From a virus: 48,038 nt of DNA. Below are positions 18,850-27,447 of the stretch, piece after piece; positions within the stretch are counted from its first letter, which is position 1, and each line of letters opens with the position of its first letter. The notes below the pieces were generated by a model that saw nothing but the letters and a program-made list of their open reading frames with translations, ran no database searches and was not told where the DNA came from. The translations under genes were made by a program, and so were the position numbers. Where the stretch lies: IMG/VR virus record IMGVR_UViG_3300046532_002634, positions 1-48,038 of that record, one strand, 5' to 3'.

Positions 18850-19881
18850 TCAAGCGGGGTGAGTGTTGAGGATGCTGATCGGTTCAGTAGGACTTGCCCC
18901 GCCGACACGATAAGCCTCCAGATCCAGACTGAGCGGAATCTCGCTCGGCCCGCTTGTGCTTGGCGTAACTCGCGTCTGCCTCAGATCAGGAAGAGTGATT
19001 ACCGTTTTGTAAAGCACATCGACTTCCATGTTGTTGTGTGGCAACTGACCACCCAAGAAACTAAGCACCCCACCTCCCTTGAAGAAGTTGATATACAAGT
19101 TTGTGTGAGTCGCTGTAGTGTAAGGCGTCCGAACACGAAGCCGAATCTTTCGACCATTGCTTTGGATGCAAACCACCTTCAGGAAGTTTCGAGTCTTTGG
19201 TTGAAGATTATTGTCAATCCTCAGCGAAAAGGCGTCAAAGTAATACTCTATGGGAACATTGGCTGCTGCGGCTGGCAAGGTATCTGGCAAGGCTGTCATC
19301 ACTAGCTTCCCGTCGCCAAGCAACCAGTACAGTCGCTCACCGTCAGGAAGGGGTGGTGGAGTAGTAGGCCAAGTGTCGGTCCGCTCTTCATGCCCGATAA
19401 TTTGAAGCGTCATTCTCATTACCTGACCCTGACCAGCAACTGAAGCGGTCGAGGTAAATGTTGCCGAAGACACAGAACATGCGCGGTACTGCACCGTTCC
19501 CTGATCTCGCCGTAGCATAATGTCAAACGGAAGCAGATCAAATACTTCGTCAGTTGTGAACGTGGTGCTTGCCGCTGGATTTCCAAGAATGCGCGGCAAC
19601 CATTTGTCGAGTGCATAAGCACCAACTTCCATCACGATGGAGCCAGCGACGATTCTCGTCCCATGGCGAGTGTGGTTTCCCATCGAATCAATGGTTCCGG
19701 TCAAGCCCTCGCCGCCAAGGAGCTTATCGGTGTAACGAATGTTCTCTGAGATGATCTCATATCGCTCAGAACTCGCGTCAATTGTCGCGAAGGTACAATC
19801 GGTGGTGCTGTCCTGCACGGCCATCGCCGTGTAAACACCCATACTACCGCAGACATCTACTGCCAGTGGGTCACAGGTCAT
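18850..19881 (-). CDS. Putative tail-tube-like or major tail structural protein, 343 aa
   Basis: The frame is open further upstream, but ATG at 19881 (MTCDPLAVDVCG) has an excellent AGGGAGGA site inside the end of the upstream gene and starts one base after its stop, so it is chosen. The sequence is beta-rich with evenly spaced hydrophobic strands and no catalytic motif. Position immediately after a probable tail-completion gene suggests tail tube or a major tail component. No tape-measure gene follows, so a tube role is only tentative. Confidence 0.7.
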   Translation of the reverse strand: MTCDPLAVDVCGSMGVYTAMAVQDSTTDCTFATIDASSERYEIISENIRYTDKLLGGEGLTGTIDSMGNHTRHGTRIVAGSIVMEVGAYALDKWLPRILGNPAASTTFTTDEVFDLLPFDIMLRRDQGTVQYRACSVSSATFTSTASVAGQGQVMRMTLQIIGHEERTDTWPTTPPPLPDGERLYWLLGDGKLVMTALPDTLPAAAANVPIEYYFDAFSLRIDNNLQPKTRNFLKVVCIQSNGRKIRLRVRTPYTTATHTNLYINFFKGGGVLSFLGGQLPHNNMEVDVLYKTVITLPDLRQTRVTPSTSGPSEIPLSLDLEAYRVGGASPTEPISILNTHPA

Positions 19882-19882
19882 C

Positions 19883-20341
19883 TTATTTATCCTCCCTGAA
19901 TGTGGTACTAATTTCCATTGTATCAATGTCATACTTGCGTGACACGACATCATCCATGTCGTAATCACCCATGCTAGTAGAGCTAATTATCTCGCCGCTC
20001 AATCCCGTCACGCGACGGTCTTGAAACAGTTCGCGTATTTTGTCTCGGACTAGCTCGTAGTCCGTTGCTGACCCTGATTGCCGGGTGCTGCTACCAGAAA
20101 CAAAAACAACCAACGTCTTCCTGATTACATCTCGAACACAAGAGAAGGTACGCCCCGACTGACTCCCCAGTGGCTTGATCCATACTCCGCTTTTTACTGT
20201 CTCGGTAAATCTCTTTCCGGTTACTCCTGGTATCTTCTTTAGAAGCTCAGGTCGTCGTACATTTACACCGCTGGGCCAGTTGTCATTTATCAACTGAGCG
20301 TGAGTGCTAGATACTTCCCAATCGGTATGCTGAACCGTCAT
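19883..20341 (-). CDS. Putative tail-completion / neck protein, 152 aa
   Basis: A 152-residue alpha/beta protein; the pattern RDVIRKTLVVFVSGSS followed by a short helix (YELVRDKIRELFQDRR) and terminal strands (DIDTMEISTTFRED) resembles small tail-completion or minor tail proteins. The gene sits between a connector-like protein and the major tail-like protein, which is the usual site. Its last codons carry the ribosome-binding site for the next gene. Confidence 0.65.
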   Translation of the reverse strand: MTVQHTDWEVSSTHAQLINDNWPSGVNVRRPELLKKIPGVTGKRFTETVKSGVWIKPLGSQSGRTFSCVRDVIRKTLVVFVSGSSTRQSGSATDYELVRDKIRELFQDRRVTGLSGEIISSTSMGDYDMDDVVSRKYDIDTMEISTTFREDK

Positions 20342-20344
20342 GGC

Positions 20345-21544
20345 CTAACTTTCTGAAACGTAAATTGTCTTAACTAGCCGGTCCACTTGAACGCTGGACT
20401 GACCCCCTCTGTCTTGACGGAGAGATCCTCGCTCCATCGCATACCGCAATTGCTCGTCAGCCTCTACCATCAGTGTCCTGTACTCTCGAATATCACCCCG
20501 CCCAATCCTTGACATCTGCGCCTCTGCGTAGCTTTTTACAGCCAACAGAAGCCTCGGTGAGACATCCAGTGTATCTGTGATTACCAGTTTTCCGTCAGTC
20601 ATGGCAGGAACCCCAGATACGGTGAATACCGTTGTGCTGGCCTGAGCCGTAATGAAGCCCTCAAACGCGACCGGAACTTCGGTCGCGATTCCAAACCCAA
20701 GCTCAGACTCTGGGGAATTGGAGGTAGTCGCTGCCACACGAACCAAAGATCCAACCAAGCTGATCCCAACTGGTATCGGAGTGGTCAGTGTCACTGTGTC
20801 ACCGGAAGTGTTAACCAACGTGCAAAACTCAAGAACCTTTGGGTCACGAGGGGATCTCGCATAGGCAATGTCCAGTTCGGTTGCCGTTGTTACTGCCGGG
20901 CTAACCCGAAGCTCTGTCTTGGACTTTCCATCCAACATTGACATCCGAAAACAAACCAACTGAGGATCGCTTCCACTGTGGGTTCTCGGTCGGTCGTACT
21001 CGCGAAAGTCTTTTACGTCAATCAAGGAAAGCCTTCGATCTTTGCCGTGATGCCAAACATCGTAGACTTCGCGAACATCGTCTGGAATCAGGACTCTGTC
21101 TTGGCGAAGAGAATAAGTGGTCGGAGCCTCGGCCTGCCCATTCCAGTCTTCTAAGGTTATCTGTGTGTCACTGTCCCGTGTCTTGACTCGATATGACCTC
21201 TCATCATCAATGTAGAGCGACCCAAGCGCAGCCCATGAAGACCAAGCCTCAGCCCTTGTCACTACCCCTGACGAGTTGATGCTGATGGTTCCGGTCTTGT
21301 CTTCCGCATTGAGATAGACGGTGGTTTCATCGTCGTACAGGTTCCACTGATGTCGAGTCATCGCTTGCTCATATCCCCACATCGCTGCTCGCTTTGCTCG
21401 TCTAACATCCATCTCGTTGTCACTCAAGTCATAGACATCCATGACGTGAGAAACTAACCCCTGAAGGGTAAGTACCCTGCTGGTGTCAGAGGTGATCGAC
21501 GATGCCGGTGGGCTGCTTGCTGCACTTCCGTCTACAGTTGTCAT
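20345..21544 (-). CDS. Putative head-tail connector/adaptor protein, 399 aa
   Basis: Residues 25-70 (LQGLVSHVMDVYDLSDNEMD... RRAKRAAMWGYEQAMTRHQW) form the helical start seen in phage adaptor proteins that dock under the portal, and residues 340-370 (LLAVKSYAEAQMSRIGRG) add a closing helix. The middle is beta-rich. ATG at 21544 lies four bases after the stop of the preceding gene. Connector role is inferred from helix pattern and position. Confidence 0.6.
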   Translation of the reverse strand: MTTVDGSAASSPPASSITSDTSRVLTLQGLVSHVMDVYDLSDNEMDVRRAKRAAMWGYEQAMTRHQWNLYDDETTVYLNAEDKTGTISINSSGVVTRAEAWSSWAALGSLYIDDERSYRVKTRDSDTQITLEDWNGQAEAPTTYSLRQDRVLIPDDVREVYDVWHHGKDRRLSLIDVKDFREYDRPRTHSGSDPQLVCFRMSMLDGKSKTELRVSPAVTTATELDIAYARSPRDPKVLEFCTLVNTSGDTVTLTTPIPVGISLVGSLVRVAATTSNSPESELGFGIATEVPVAFEGFITAQASTTVFTVSGVPAMTDGKLVITDTLDVSPRLLLAVKSYAEAQMSRIGRGDIREYRTLMVEADEQLRYAMERGSLRQDRGGQSSVQVDRLVKTIYVSES

Positions 21545-21548
21545 TCCA

Positions 21549-22988
21549 TTAACTCACGGTAAAAGAAGTTGGATTTGAAAAGTTTGTCTCTGCCTTTTGG
21601 ACCCACAAGTAGTAGCTTCCAACGTCGAGGCTGAAGGTTGCCTTGCCGAAGGCATCTGTTGACAGCGTTCCGGCCACTACGTTGCTTCCCGCTAAGTCAG
21701 TGCTGACCCAGACATCTACTCCCGACTCTGGACTTCCTCCGACATTGATCGTTACCTCATGGGAAACAGCACCTGCACCTGTCGCTAATAAAGCAGTAGT
21801 CCATGCTGAATCACCGCGATCTCGAATCGACTCCAATGCGTCTGACGAAGCAAAGCCAGAACCCTTAATGTCTGTGAGGTGAGATACCATTGTGGCTTGG
21901 GTTGCGGCTGTTGCATCCCCACCGCCCCAATTACCTTGGTTGGTTTGCAGTTCATTAGTATCTGCCAGAATCAACGTGATCGAAGCGTTGTCTGGATTGA
22001 CTGTTGCAAAGCCGGTGGCAGTCAGCCAGTTGCCTTGGTTCGTTTGTAGTTCGTTACTGTCTGCAAGGATTAAAGTAATTGAAGCGTTGTCTGGTACAAC
22101 TGTATTGAATCCGGTGGCTTTGAAAGCATCAGCGTTTGAACCGCTTGTGAACTCAGTGTAAATAGCCGCTGGACTTGTACCACCCGTCAACGAATTGGAA
22201 TCGACCTCGTTTGCAACCGTGAACGTAAGCTGGTCCGTCTTTCCTTTGATAGCCGTGATCGAAGCGTTATCCGGCGCAACAGTATTGAATCCAGTTGCAG
22301 TCAGCCAGTTGCCTTGGTTCGTTTGTAGTTCGTTACTGTCTGCAAGGATTGCCGTGATTGAAACGTTATCCGGCGCGACTGTATTGAAGCCGGTAGCTTT
22401 GAAAGCATCAGCGTTTGACCCGCTTGTGAACTCAGAGTAAATAGCTGCTGCACTCGTACCACCTGTCAACGAATTGCTGTCCACCTCGTTTGCAACCGTA
22501 AATGTAAGCTGGTCGGTCTTAGCCACAATGGTATTTACTACCCCTGATATGTAGGAATTGCCGCTAACACCCGCAGTGGCTTTTGTAAATATACCATATA
22601 AATTTTGGCTACTGCTTGCAGACCATGAGGCACCTTTAACATCTGCAAATTCACTATCCATAGTTGCTTGAGTTGCCGCCGAGTCAGTGCCTCTTTCATC
22701 AGCAACAATTTTGATAGGAATGCCATACTCGGTCCACGCTACACCAGCAATCGTTCCATTCACTTTGCAAGTGTACCTATCTGACTCAGCAGGAGTTGGC
22801 GTAACTCCGCTAAAGACAATCTGGTAAACTCCGGTAGCTATCGCTGTGACAGTCGGAGCAGCCGCAAGTCCGTTAAGTCTGGTAGTCGTAGTGTCAATCA
22901 CGGCTACAACGTGTGCGCCAGTCGATCCGATGACATTGACTAATACTTTGATGTCGTCGCCAACATAGGCTGTTTGTTCTTGAGCCAC
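21549..22988 (-). CDS. Repeat-containing fibre or adhesion-type protein, 479 aa
   Basis: Starts at GTG (22988) with TAGGA upstream. Residues 1-95 look like an immunoglobulin-like or carbohydrate-binding beta domain (DDIKVLVNVIGS ... YTCKVNGTIAG). Residues about 155-350 contain repeated blocks such as DQLTFTVANEVDSNSLTGGT, FNTVAPDNASIT and ILADSNELQTNQGNW. The C-terminal 80 residues form another beta domain (VTINVGGSPESGVDVWVST). This organisation fits a fibre or host-contact protein; it precedes the connector-like gene in transcription after the spike genes. Confidence 0.75.
   Translation of the reverse strand: MAQEQTAYVGDDIKVLVNVIGSTGAHVVAVIDTTTTRLNGLAAAPTVTAIATGVYQIVFSGVTPTPAESDRYTCKVNGTIAGVAWTEYGIPIKIVADERGTDSAATQATMDSEFADVKGASWSASSSQNLYGIFTKATAGVSGNSYISGVVNTIVAKTDQLTFTVANEVDSNSLTGGTSAAAIYSEFTSGSNADAFKATGFNTVAPDNVSITAILADSNELQTNQGNWLTATGFNTVAPDNASITAIKGKTDQLTFTVANEVDSNSLTGGTSPAAIYTEFTSGSNADAFKATGFNTVVPDNASITLILADSNELQTNQGNWLTATGFATVNPDNASITLILADTNELQTNQGNWGGGDATAATQATMVSHLTDIKGSGFASSDALESIRDRGDSAWTTALLATGAGAVSHEVTINVGGSPESGVDVWVSTDLAGSNVVAGTLSTDAFGKATFSLDVGSYYLWVQKAETNFSNPTSFTVS
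21940..22530 (-). repeat. Degenerate protein-coding repeats in the fibre-like gene
   Basis: Blocks coding for LADSNELQTNQGNW recur near 21945, 22045 and 22320, and blocks coding for TFTVANEVDSNSLTGGTS near 22180 and 22470. Copies are nearly identical at DNA level, so recombination between them could change copy number. Confidence 0.8.
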
Positions 22989-22996
22989 TGTTTTTC

Positions 22997-23728
22997 CTAC
23001 TGTGCTAAAGGGTGGTTTAAGTTTCGCAGTGGGTGGTACACGGTTCCAGAAGAGGGACTACCAAGCACTCCGCGTGAAGTTGCTAGGTGTGTTATCTCTG
23101 CTTGGGTTAAGGCACGGTCATAGGCTCGGATGTCGTCCTGTAGGCCTTGAAAGTAGTTGCCAGTAGAGCCAACGTAATCGCCAATCATCGTTGAGGATGT
23201 TGATGGATTCCCAGTTGCCGATGGCACCGTATAGTCATATGTCAGGGTAACTTCTGCACCGTCGAGAAAGTATCTAAGCCTGTCTGCGTTTGATGCACCA
23301 GAGCCATCGAAGACACAAGCCAAATGATGCCATGTTGATACCGTTGGCTTGCTAGTGTAGCCAGTACCATCAGCAACTTGGTTTACCTGAAACCTATTGT
23401 TTCCCGCAGTTTGGTAAAAAAGGGTGTCGTTTGTAAATTCACCGCTTTTCCCGTGGGAGAAGAAAGATGATAAGCCAGTCGTCTTGTCATCTTTCACCCA
23501 TGCAGACCAAGACATCTCTGTTAAGTTTCTCAGGTCCAATGATGAGTTTGAGATATAATCGTTCGACCCATCAAAGTCATAACATCGACTACCGCCGTTA
23601 GAGGTATCAGCAACCGTACCCATGCCACCTTGGTACGTCCCGTTATTACTATTGCCACTCTGATCGAGTGTACTGTCGTTGATACTTGGACACAGCCACA
23701 TCTGTTCTCCGCCTAATCCAATTGGCAT
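22997..23728 (-). CDS. LamG-like (concanavalin A-like lectin) domain protein, 243 aa
   Basis: Residues 15-215 match a LamG jellyroll: SGNSNNGTYQGG, CYDFDGSNDYI, MSWSAWVKDD, WHHLACVFDGSG, LRYFLDGAEV and MIGDYVGS...YFQGLQDDIRAYDRALTQAEI are the classical strands. Such domains bind glycans, so a role in host-surface recognition or particle decoration is likely. It ends in a short tail with YHPLRNLNHPL, similar to the tail of the neighbouring beta-helix gene. GAGGTAAGC precedes ATG at 23728. Confidence 0.88.
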   Translation of the reverse strand: MPIGLGGEQMWLCPSINDSTLDQSGNSNNGTYQGGMGTVADTSNGGSRCYDFDGSNDYISNSSLDLRNLTEMSWSAWVKDDKTTGLSSFFSHGKSGEFTNDTLFYQTAGNNRFQVNQVADGTGYTSKPTVSTWHHLACVFDGSGASNADRLRYFLDGAEVTLTYDYTVPSATGNPSTSSTMIGDYVGSTGNYFQGLQDDIRAYDRALTQAEITHLATSRGVLGSPSSGTVYHPLRNLNHPLAQ

Positions 23729-23736
23729 TGCTTACC

Positions 23737-25044
23737 TCAGTTCGCGTATAAGGGATGAACTGTTGATCCGCCGCCACCGCCGCCACCACTACCATCAGTG
23801 AGCCAGTTGAACGGGTAAGTTGTTGTCGATCCAAATGCAGTAACGATTGCCCGAAGCACTGCACCACCTCCAACATCAGTATTGAGAGTAAAGTCGTCAT
23901 TAGCCGCATCCGTAAACGGATCGGCTGAAAGTGTTGTATTCTCTAAAGAACTCTGGCCGTCAGTATCTCCAGCGGTGACTAGGCTTGTCACGTTATAGGC
24001 ATAGTTTCCGTAGACCGTTCCGCCAGCATCTTCTAGGGTTCCACTATAGTATCCTTGCACGGCAGTGGCACAGGTGTGAAATATGCAATTCTTAATACTG
24101 CAAGAGAGTTGACCGCCGGAGCAAACGATATTGTGATTGTAAAATACGCAGTCTTCGACAAACAACTTCCCGTAGTTGTGTGAGTAGAAAGCACCAGTAC
24201 CATCCCCGATGAAGATACATTTCTTAGCACTGAAATTACCGTTGGGTCCGGATTTGTAGATTCTCCCGTTCAGTTTCCAAACGCAATTAGTAAGGCTTAA
24301 AGCTGTGGTGTTTTCCGTGATGTTACTAGCACCAACTGTTCCTACATATTGAATCAATGTATTTGATGCAGTGATATAACTTGTTCTTGCGTGGTCGTCA
24401 CTTAGCATTGTGAAACTATTTGTCGGATCGCCAATGACACAATCCTGACAAGTGACACTGGTGTTCCCAACAGTAGTTGATGCATTGCTAAATTTGTTGC
24501 CGACCGACAGTGCTTGCATCTTTAGGTTCACGATCCATCGACCACCACCCTGCCACATGAAAGAACCATCATTGTCAATAGATAGTGTTGGCATACTACC
24601 CGCCGCCCCTCTGAACCTACCACTTTTGGCATATTCTCCAAGTGACGAAGTTATCGTTTGGTCTGTTTCGGTTTCCAACCAAGCCAAAGGTACGTCACCT
24701 GTTGAGGTCAACGATCTTGAATTTTCATATGTTGCCCGCTTCCCCCCTACTGCCCATGCCACGCCGCTTTCAATAGGCCACAAATCATCAGTGGTGATCG
24801 TTTCGTTTATTGTATCTACACTTGCGATGATCGAAAATTGACGACCTGACGAGGTAGAGCAGAACAACAAGTCTCCCGCCGACATGGTTGTTAAATCCGC
24901 ACCGTCCATTGAGACATCAATTGTCGCTGTTCCATCTAGTTCCGCACCGTACCCGGTTACAGCGGAAGCAGGACCAAGACCGGACGAATCCGTATCACTG
25001 CCGGTTGAACTATTAAACAAAACGGGACCATTGGGAGTCGTCAT
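23737..25044 (-). CDS. Parallel beta-helix spike-like protein, 435 aa
   Basis: Residues about 190-350 show regularly spaced short strands with Asn/Cys turns (LTNCVWKLNGRIY, KKCIFIGDG, KLFVEDCVFYNHNIVCS, CSIKNCIFHTCATAVQGYY), typical of right-handed parallel beta-helices of tailspikes and pectate-lyase-like folds. A Gly run precedes STVHPLYAN at the C-terminus. No catalytic residues can be assigned by eye. TAATG joins its start to the previous gene. Confidence 0.75.
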   Translation of the reverse strand: MTTPNGPVLFNSSTGSDTDSSGLGPASAVTGYGAELDGTATIDVSMDGADLTTMSAGDLLFCSTSSGRQFSIIASVDTINETITTDDLWPIESGVAWAVGGKRATYENSRSLTSTGDVPLAWLETETDQTITSSLGEYAKSGRFRGAAGSMPTLSIDNDGSFMWQGGGRWIVNLKMQALSVGNKFSNASTTVGNTSVTCQDCVIGDPTNSFTMLSDDHARTSYITASNTLIQYVGTVGASNITENTTALSLTNCVWKLNGRIYKSGPNGNFSAKKCIFIGDGTGAFYSHNYGKLFVEDCVFYNHNIVCSGGQLSCSIKNCIFHTCATAVQGYYSGTLEDAGGTVYGNYAYNVTSLVTAGDTDGQSSLENTTLSADPFTDAANDDFTLNTDVGGGAVLRAIVTAFGSTTTYPFNWLTDGSGGGGGGGSTVHPLYAN

Positions 25045-25640
25045 TAGTTACCCCATTCGGTTGCCATGTTCGTCAACGCTGCTTGCCATGCAGCATCATC
25101 GGGATTGTTGGCGTCGATCAATGGTGCGATGTTTTGGTTGTAAAGCGTGACGTACTTGTTCTCTTGTGCTTCAACCAATTCCCGCAGTGCCTCTGCCTCT
25201 TCCCAAGTAGTTTGAATCTCTACTACTTGTGCTTCAGTGGTTCCGGCATCGAGACGCCCACCCGAAGCAGCAACAAGTTGCTCGGATACCACTTGGATCT
25301 CCACAGGCAACGCCGCTTCAACCGATGCAAACTGCAAAGATCGGGGGTATTGATTAGTGGAGATTGCAACGGCAGTCATGCTAAACACTTCCGACAGAAA
25401 CCAAGCAATAAGGGTTTGGTTATCGCCTGCCGGAAGTGTTTGATAAAAATCAATCAATGTACCAGATCGTTGGTTTACCATTACCGGATCAGTGATAACC
25501 GTACCCGTTTCTTGCAAGGTTTTCCGTGTCGATTCAGTAGACATGCCGATAGCGGTTCTTGCTGACAAGTGTGCTGCTATGGTTGCGTTACTTACCCCTT
25601 CGTCTTGAAGGGGCTTGATGTCCATCAGGTAATCAATCAT
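25044..25640 (-). CDS. Hypothetical late protein, 198 aa
   Basis: No recognised family. It is predominantly helical and acidic, with an Ala/Thr/Glu-rich second half (EEAEALRELVEAQENKYVTLYNQ) that may be a coiled coil. CAAGGA precedes ATG at 25640, which overlaps the upstream stop by four bases. Position between the membrane cassette and the spike genes suggests a virion or assembly role, not shown by sequence. Confidence 0.7.
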   Translation of the reverse strand: MIDYLMDIKPLQDEGVSNATIAAHLSARTAIGMSTESTRKTLQETGTVITDPVMVNQRSGTLIDFYQTLPAGDNQTLIAWFLSEVFSMTAVAISTNQYPRSLQFASVEAALPVEIQVVSEQLVAASGGRLDAGTTEAQVVEIQTTWEEAEALRELVEAQENKYVTLYNQNIAPLIDANNPDDAAWQAALTNMATEWGN

Positions 25641-25897
25641 CGTTCATTCCTTGTGCTTGTTTTACGTTGATCTTCGCTTGATCCGTAGTTCTTTGGTCGC
25701 ATATCGTCTACGTTGCAACCAGCCTGCTTCGCGAGTTCCTTCCACAGATCATTACGATCATCTTCGCAATCCTTTAACTTTCCTTCGATTGTGACGATGT
25801 GTTTCATCACTTGCTTCCACAGCACTCCTATAGCAGACGCGCAGCCAGTTACAGCAGTGACAAGAAGACCAATTGTGGTGGGGTCTGGTACGCTCAT
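25637..25897 (-). CDS. Small membrane protein with one transmembrane segment, holin-like, 86 aa
   Basis: The chosen ATG at 25897 (MSVPDPTTIG) shares one base with the upstream stop (TAATG), as at other junctions here; an upstream in-frame ATG at 25912 exists. A hydrophobic helix (TIGLLVTAVTGCASAIGVLW) spans residues about 7-27, followed by an amphipathic coil (IVTIEGKLKDCEDDRNDLWKEL). This layout is common in small phage lysis-region proteins. Holin activity is an inference. Confidence 0.7.
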   Translation of the reverse strand: MSVPDPTTIGLLVTAVTGCASAIGVLWKQVMKHIVTIEGKLKDCEDDRNDLWKELAKQAGCNVDDMRPKNYGSSEDQRKTSTRNER

Positions 25898-26220
25898 TAT
25901 CGCCGTCTCCATCGAAAAAAGATTCCTCGTTTAACGCTTCGTGAACAAGAACGAACTGTCGTCCTAACGGGCTTGTTTGCTCGAACCGTGCTTACCACTC
26001 CACACACTCCGCTGGCACAAGACTGTGGAGCAGTGACCTTGACTTTTACTGATGCAGATGTTGGTAGCATATGTGTTACCAATACCTTCTCTTGGGGGAT
26101 CACTGCTTCTTGCGCGGTTGCACCGCCTGAAAGCTGGCCGATGAAGGCTGCACCAACAGCAAACACCACAGATCCTGCGAGAAAATACAAAGACATATCT
26201 ACTAATTTCGTGAATCTCAT
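25897..26220 (-). CDS. Small exported Cys protein, 107 aa
   Basis: Residues 1-35 form a signal peptide or membrane anchor (SLYFLAGSVVFAVGAAFIGQL). Residues 66-73 are SCASGVCG, a possible disulfide or thioether site, and the C-terminus is strongly basic, ending FFRWRRR. Short exported proteins with Cys and terminal Arg runs are common in planctomycetes. It lies between the papain-like peptidase and the holin-like gene, so a lysis or envelope role is possible. Confidence 0.7.
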   Translation of the reverse strand: MRFTKLVDMSLYFLAGSVVFAVGAAFIGQLSGGATAQEAVIPQEKVLVTHMLPTSASVKVKVTAPQSCASGVCGVVSTVRANKPVRTTVRSCSRSVKRGIFFRWRRR

Positions 26221-26221
26221 A

Positions 26222-26998
26222 TCAACCTTCCTTTACCGCCTTGACGGATCTAACTGCTACTGACTCGAACGGCTTTGCTTTGGCGTTCCAGACGGTTCCA
26301 TAACCGTTGTCACCCCACTTTTTGCCCCAGCTATTAACGAAGCTGAAACCGTATTCGATGTTTCTTCCACTGCCTCTATACTCGCCCCGTAATCCTGCAA
26401 TGAGATGCCTCCACCAACTGTAAGCCAAGCTGCAAGGAGACGGATCAACGTCGTCGATCATGGCTGACATCACAGCGTCGAAGGAGTTTCTGGGCATCTC
26501 CTCGAAGGTGACAATCTTATGCTTCTTGCAACTGGCGATGACCTTTGGGTCTTTCTCCAGCGAACGCTTGTTTGAATACTGGGGCCAAACATCGAAGGTA
26601 GGGATGCCATGCTGTTCAATATAATTTGTTGCTTCAACCGTGAAGCCTCCCCTGTTCTTGTATCTCGTCCCCATCGCAGCCGTTGCGTGTGGGTTCAAGT
26701 CGGGGACGGGATCTATACCCTGAGCGGCGTAGCGATTTAAGATGCAGTTAGCGACACCGTAGAGCCAACAATATCCATATCTCCCCTGATTTTGGATCTT
26801 CAGGTTGTTGCCCTTGTGGATGTCCATCGGGCTTGATTTGTTCTTCTTCTGTAACTCAATTAGCTCTACCCAATCCTGACGCCTGTGGATTTTACCTGAG
26901 TATTCCTGATGCGAAGAAAACTCTGGATGCAGATCCCAGTCCCTCGACTTATATCCGCGTACCCCATCCGTGTTTGCGTCCCAACTAATGTCACTCAT
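26222..26998 (-). CDS. Papain-like (C1A) cysteine peptidase, 258 aa
   Basis: The full set of papain-family active-site residues can be read: Gln71 in QNQGRYGYCW (oxyanion hole), Cys77 as nucleophile, His198 in WWRHLIAGL, and Asn222 in FVNSWGKKWGDNGYG. No signal peptide or prodomain is visible. AAGGAG precedes ATG at 26998. It is embedded among small membrane proteins in the position where phages usually carry an endolysin, and no other endolysin was found. Planctomycetes have thin or unusual peptidoglycan and protein-rich envelopes, so a proteolytic lysin is an attractive inference; virion maturation protease is the alternative. Confidence 0.88.
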   Translation of the reverse strand: MSDISWDANTDGVRGYKSRDWDLHPEFSSHQEYSGKIHRRQDWVELIELQKKNKSSPMDIHKGNNLKIQNQGRYGYCWLYGVANCILNRYAAQGIDPVPDLNPHATAAMGTRYKNRGGFTVEATNYIEQHGIPTFDVWPQYSNKRSLEKDPKVIASCKKHKIVTFEEMPRNSFDAVMSAMIDDVDPSPCSLAYSWWRHLIAGLRGEYRGSGRNIEYGFSFVNSWGKKWGDNGYGTVWNAKAKPFESVAVRSVKAVKEG

Positions 26999-27447
26999 GT
27001 TCGACTCCTTATTTCAGAAATCGTTGCATCTATGCTGTCTGGAATCGGGATGCAGTCCAATCGACCTGCCTTGGATCGGAACACGATGGACGGGGCTTGA
27101 CCGTATCCAATCTCAGCCATCTCCTGAAGCCAAGTCTCTGCACCTGAAGTGTCCTGACCGACTTCTAATCGTCTTCGCTCGATGCCGTTCTTTTCACAGA
27201 ACTCATCGACCTTCATGGAGATGCTTGCTTGGCCCTGTCCCGGTGACATGCTCTCGCTAGTCACGAATAGTACCTGAGCAGAAACCTCTGCTGGAACGAC
27301 TACAGCAGGAACAAGCTTCGTCCAGTATGAGGTATCGTAAACAACCCACGCCAACGCCAGAGCCAGCAGTAAATTCAAGCTTGGCTTTGGTAATGGCTTC
27401 TGCGGCGACGGGGTTGGCGCAGGGCTGCTTTTCGATATGTCGATCAC
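26995..27447 (-). CDS. Membrane-anchored thioredoxin-fold-like protein, 150 aa
   Basis: GTG start at 27447 overlaps the upstream stop (GTGA). A Pro-rich N-terminus leads into one transmembrane helix (LLLALALAWVVYDTSYW, about residues 26-42). The outer domain has strand VLFVTSES, helix with FCEKNGIERRRLEV, and APSIVFRSKAGRLD, where the Pro before a strand recalls the cis-Pro of thioredoxin folds. No CxxC is present, so redox activity is unlikely. It ends in a four-base overlap with the cysteine peptidase gene and may partner it. Confidence 0.65.
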   Translation of the reverse strand: MIDISKSSPAPTPSPQKPLPKPSLNLLLALALAWVVYDTSYWTKLVPAVVVPAEVSAQVLFVTSESMSPGQGQASISMKVDEFCEKNGIERRRLEVGQDTSGAETWLQEMAEIGYGQAPSIVFRSKAGRLDCIPIPDSIDATISEIRSRT

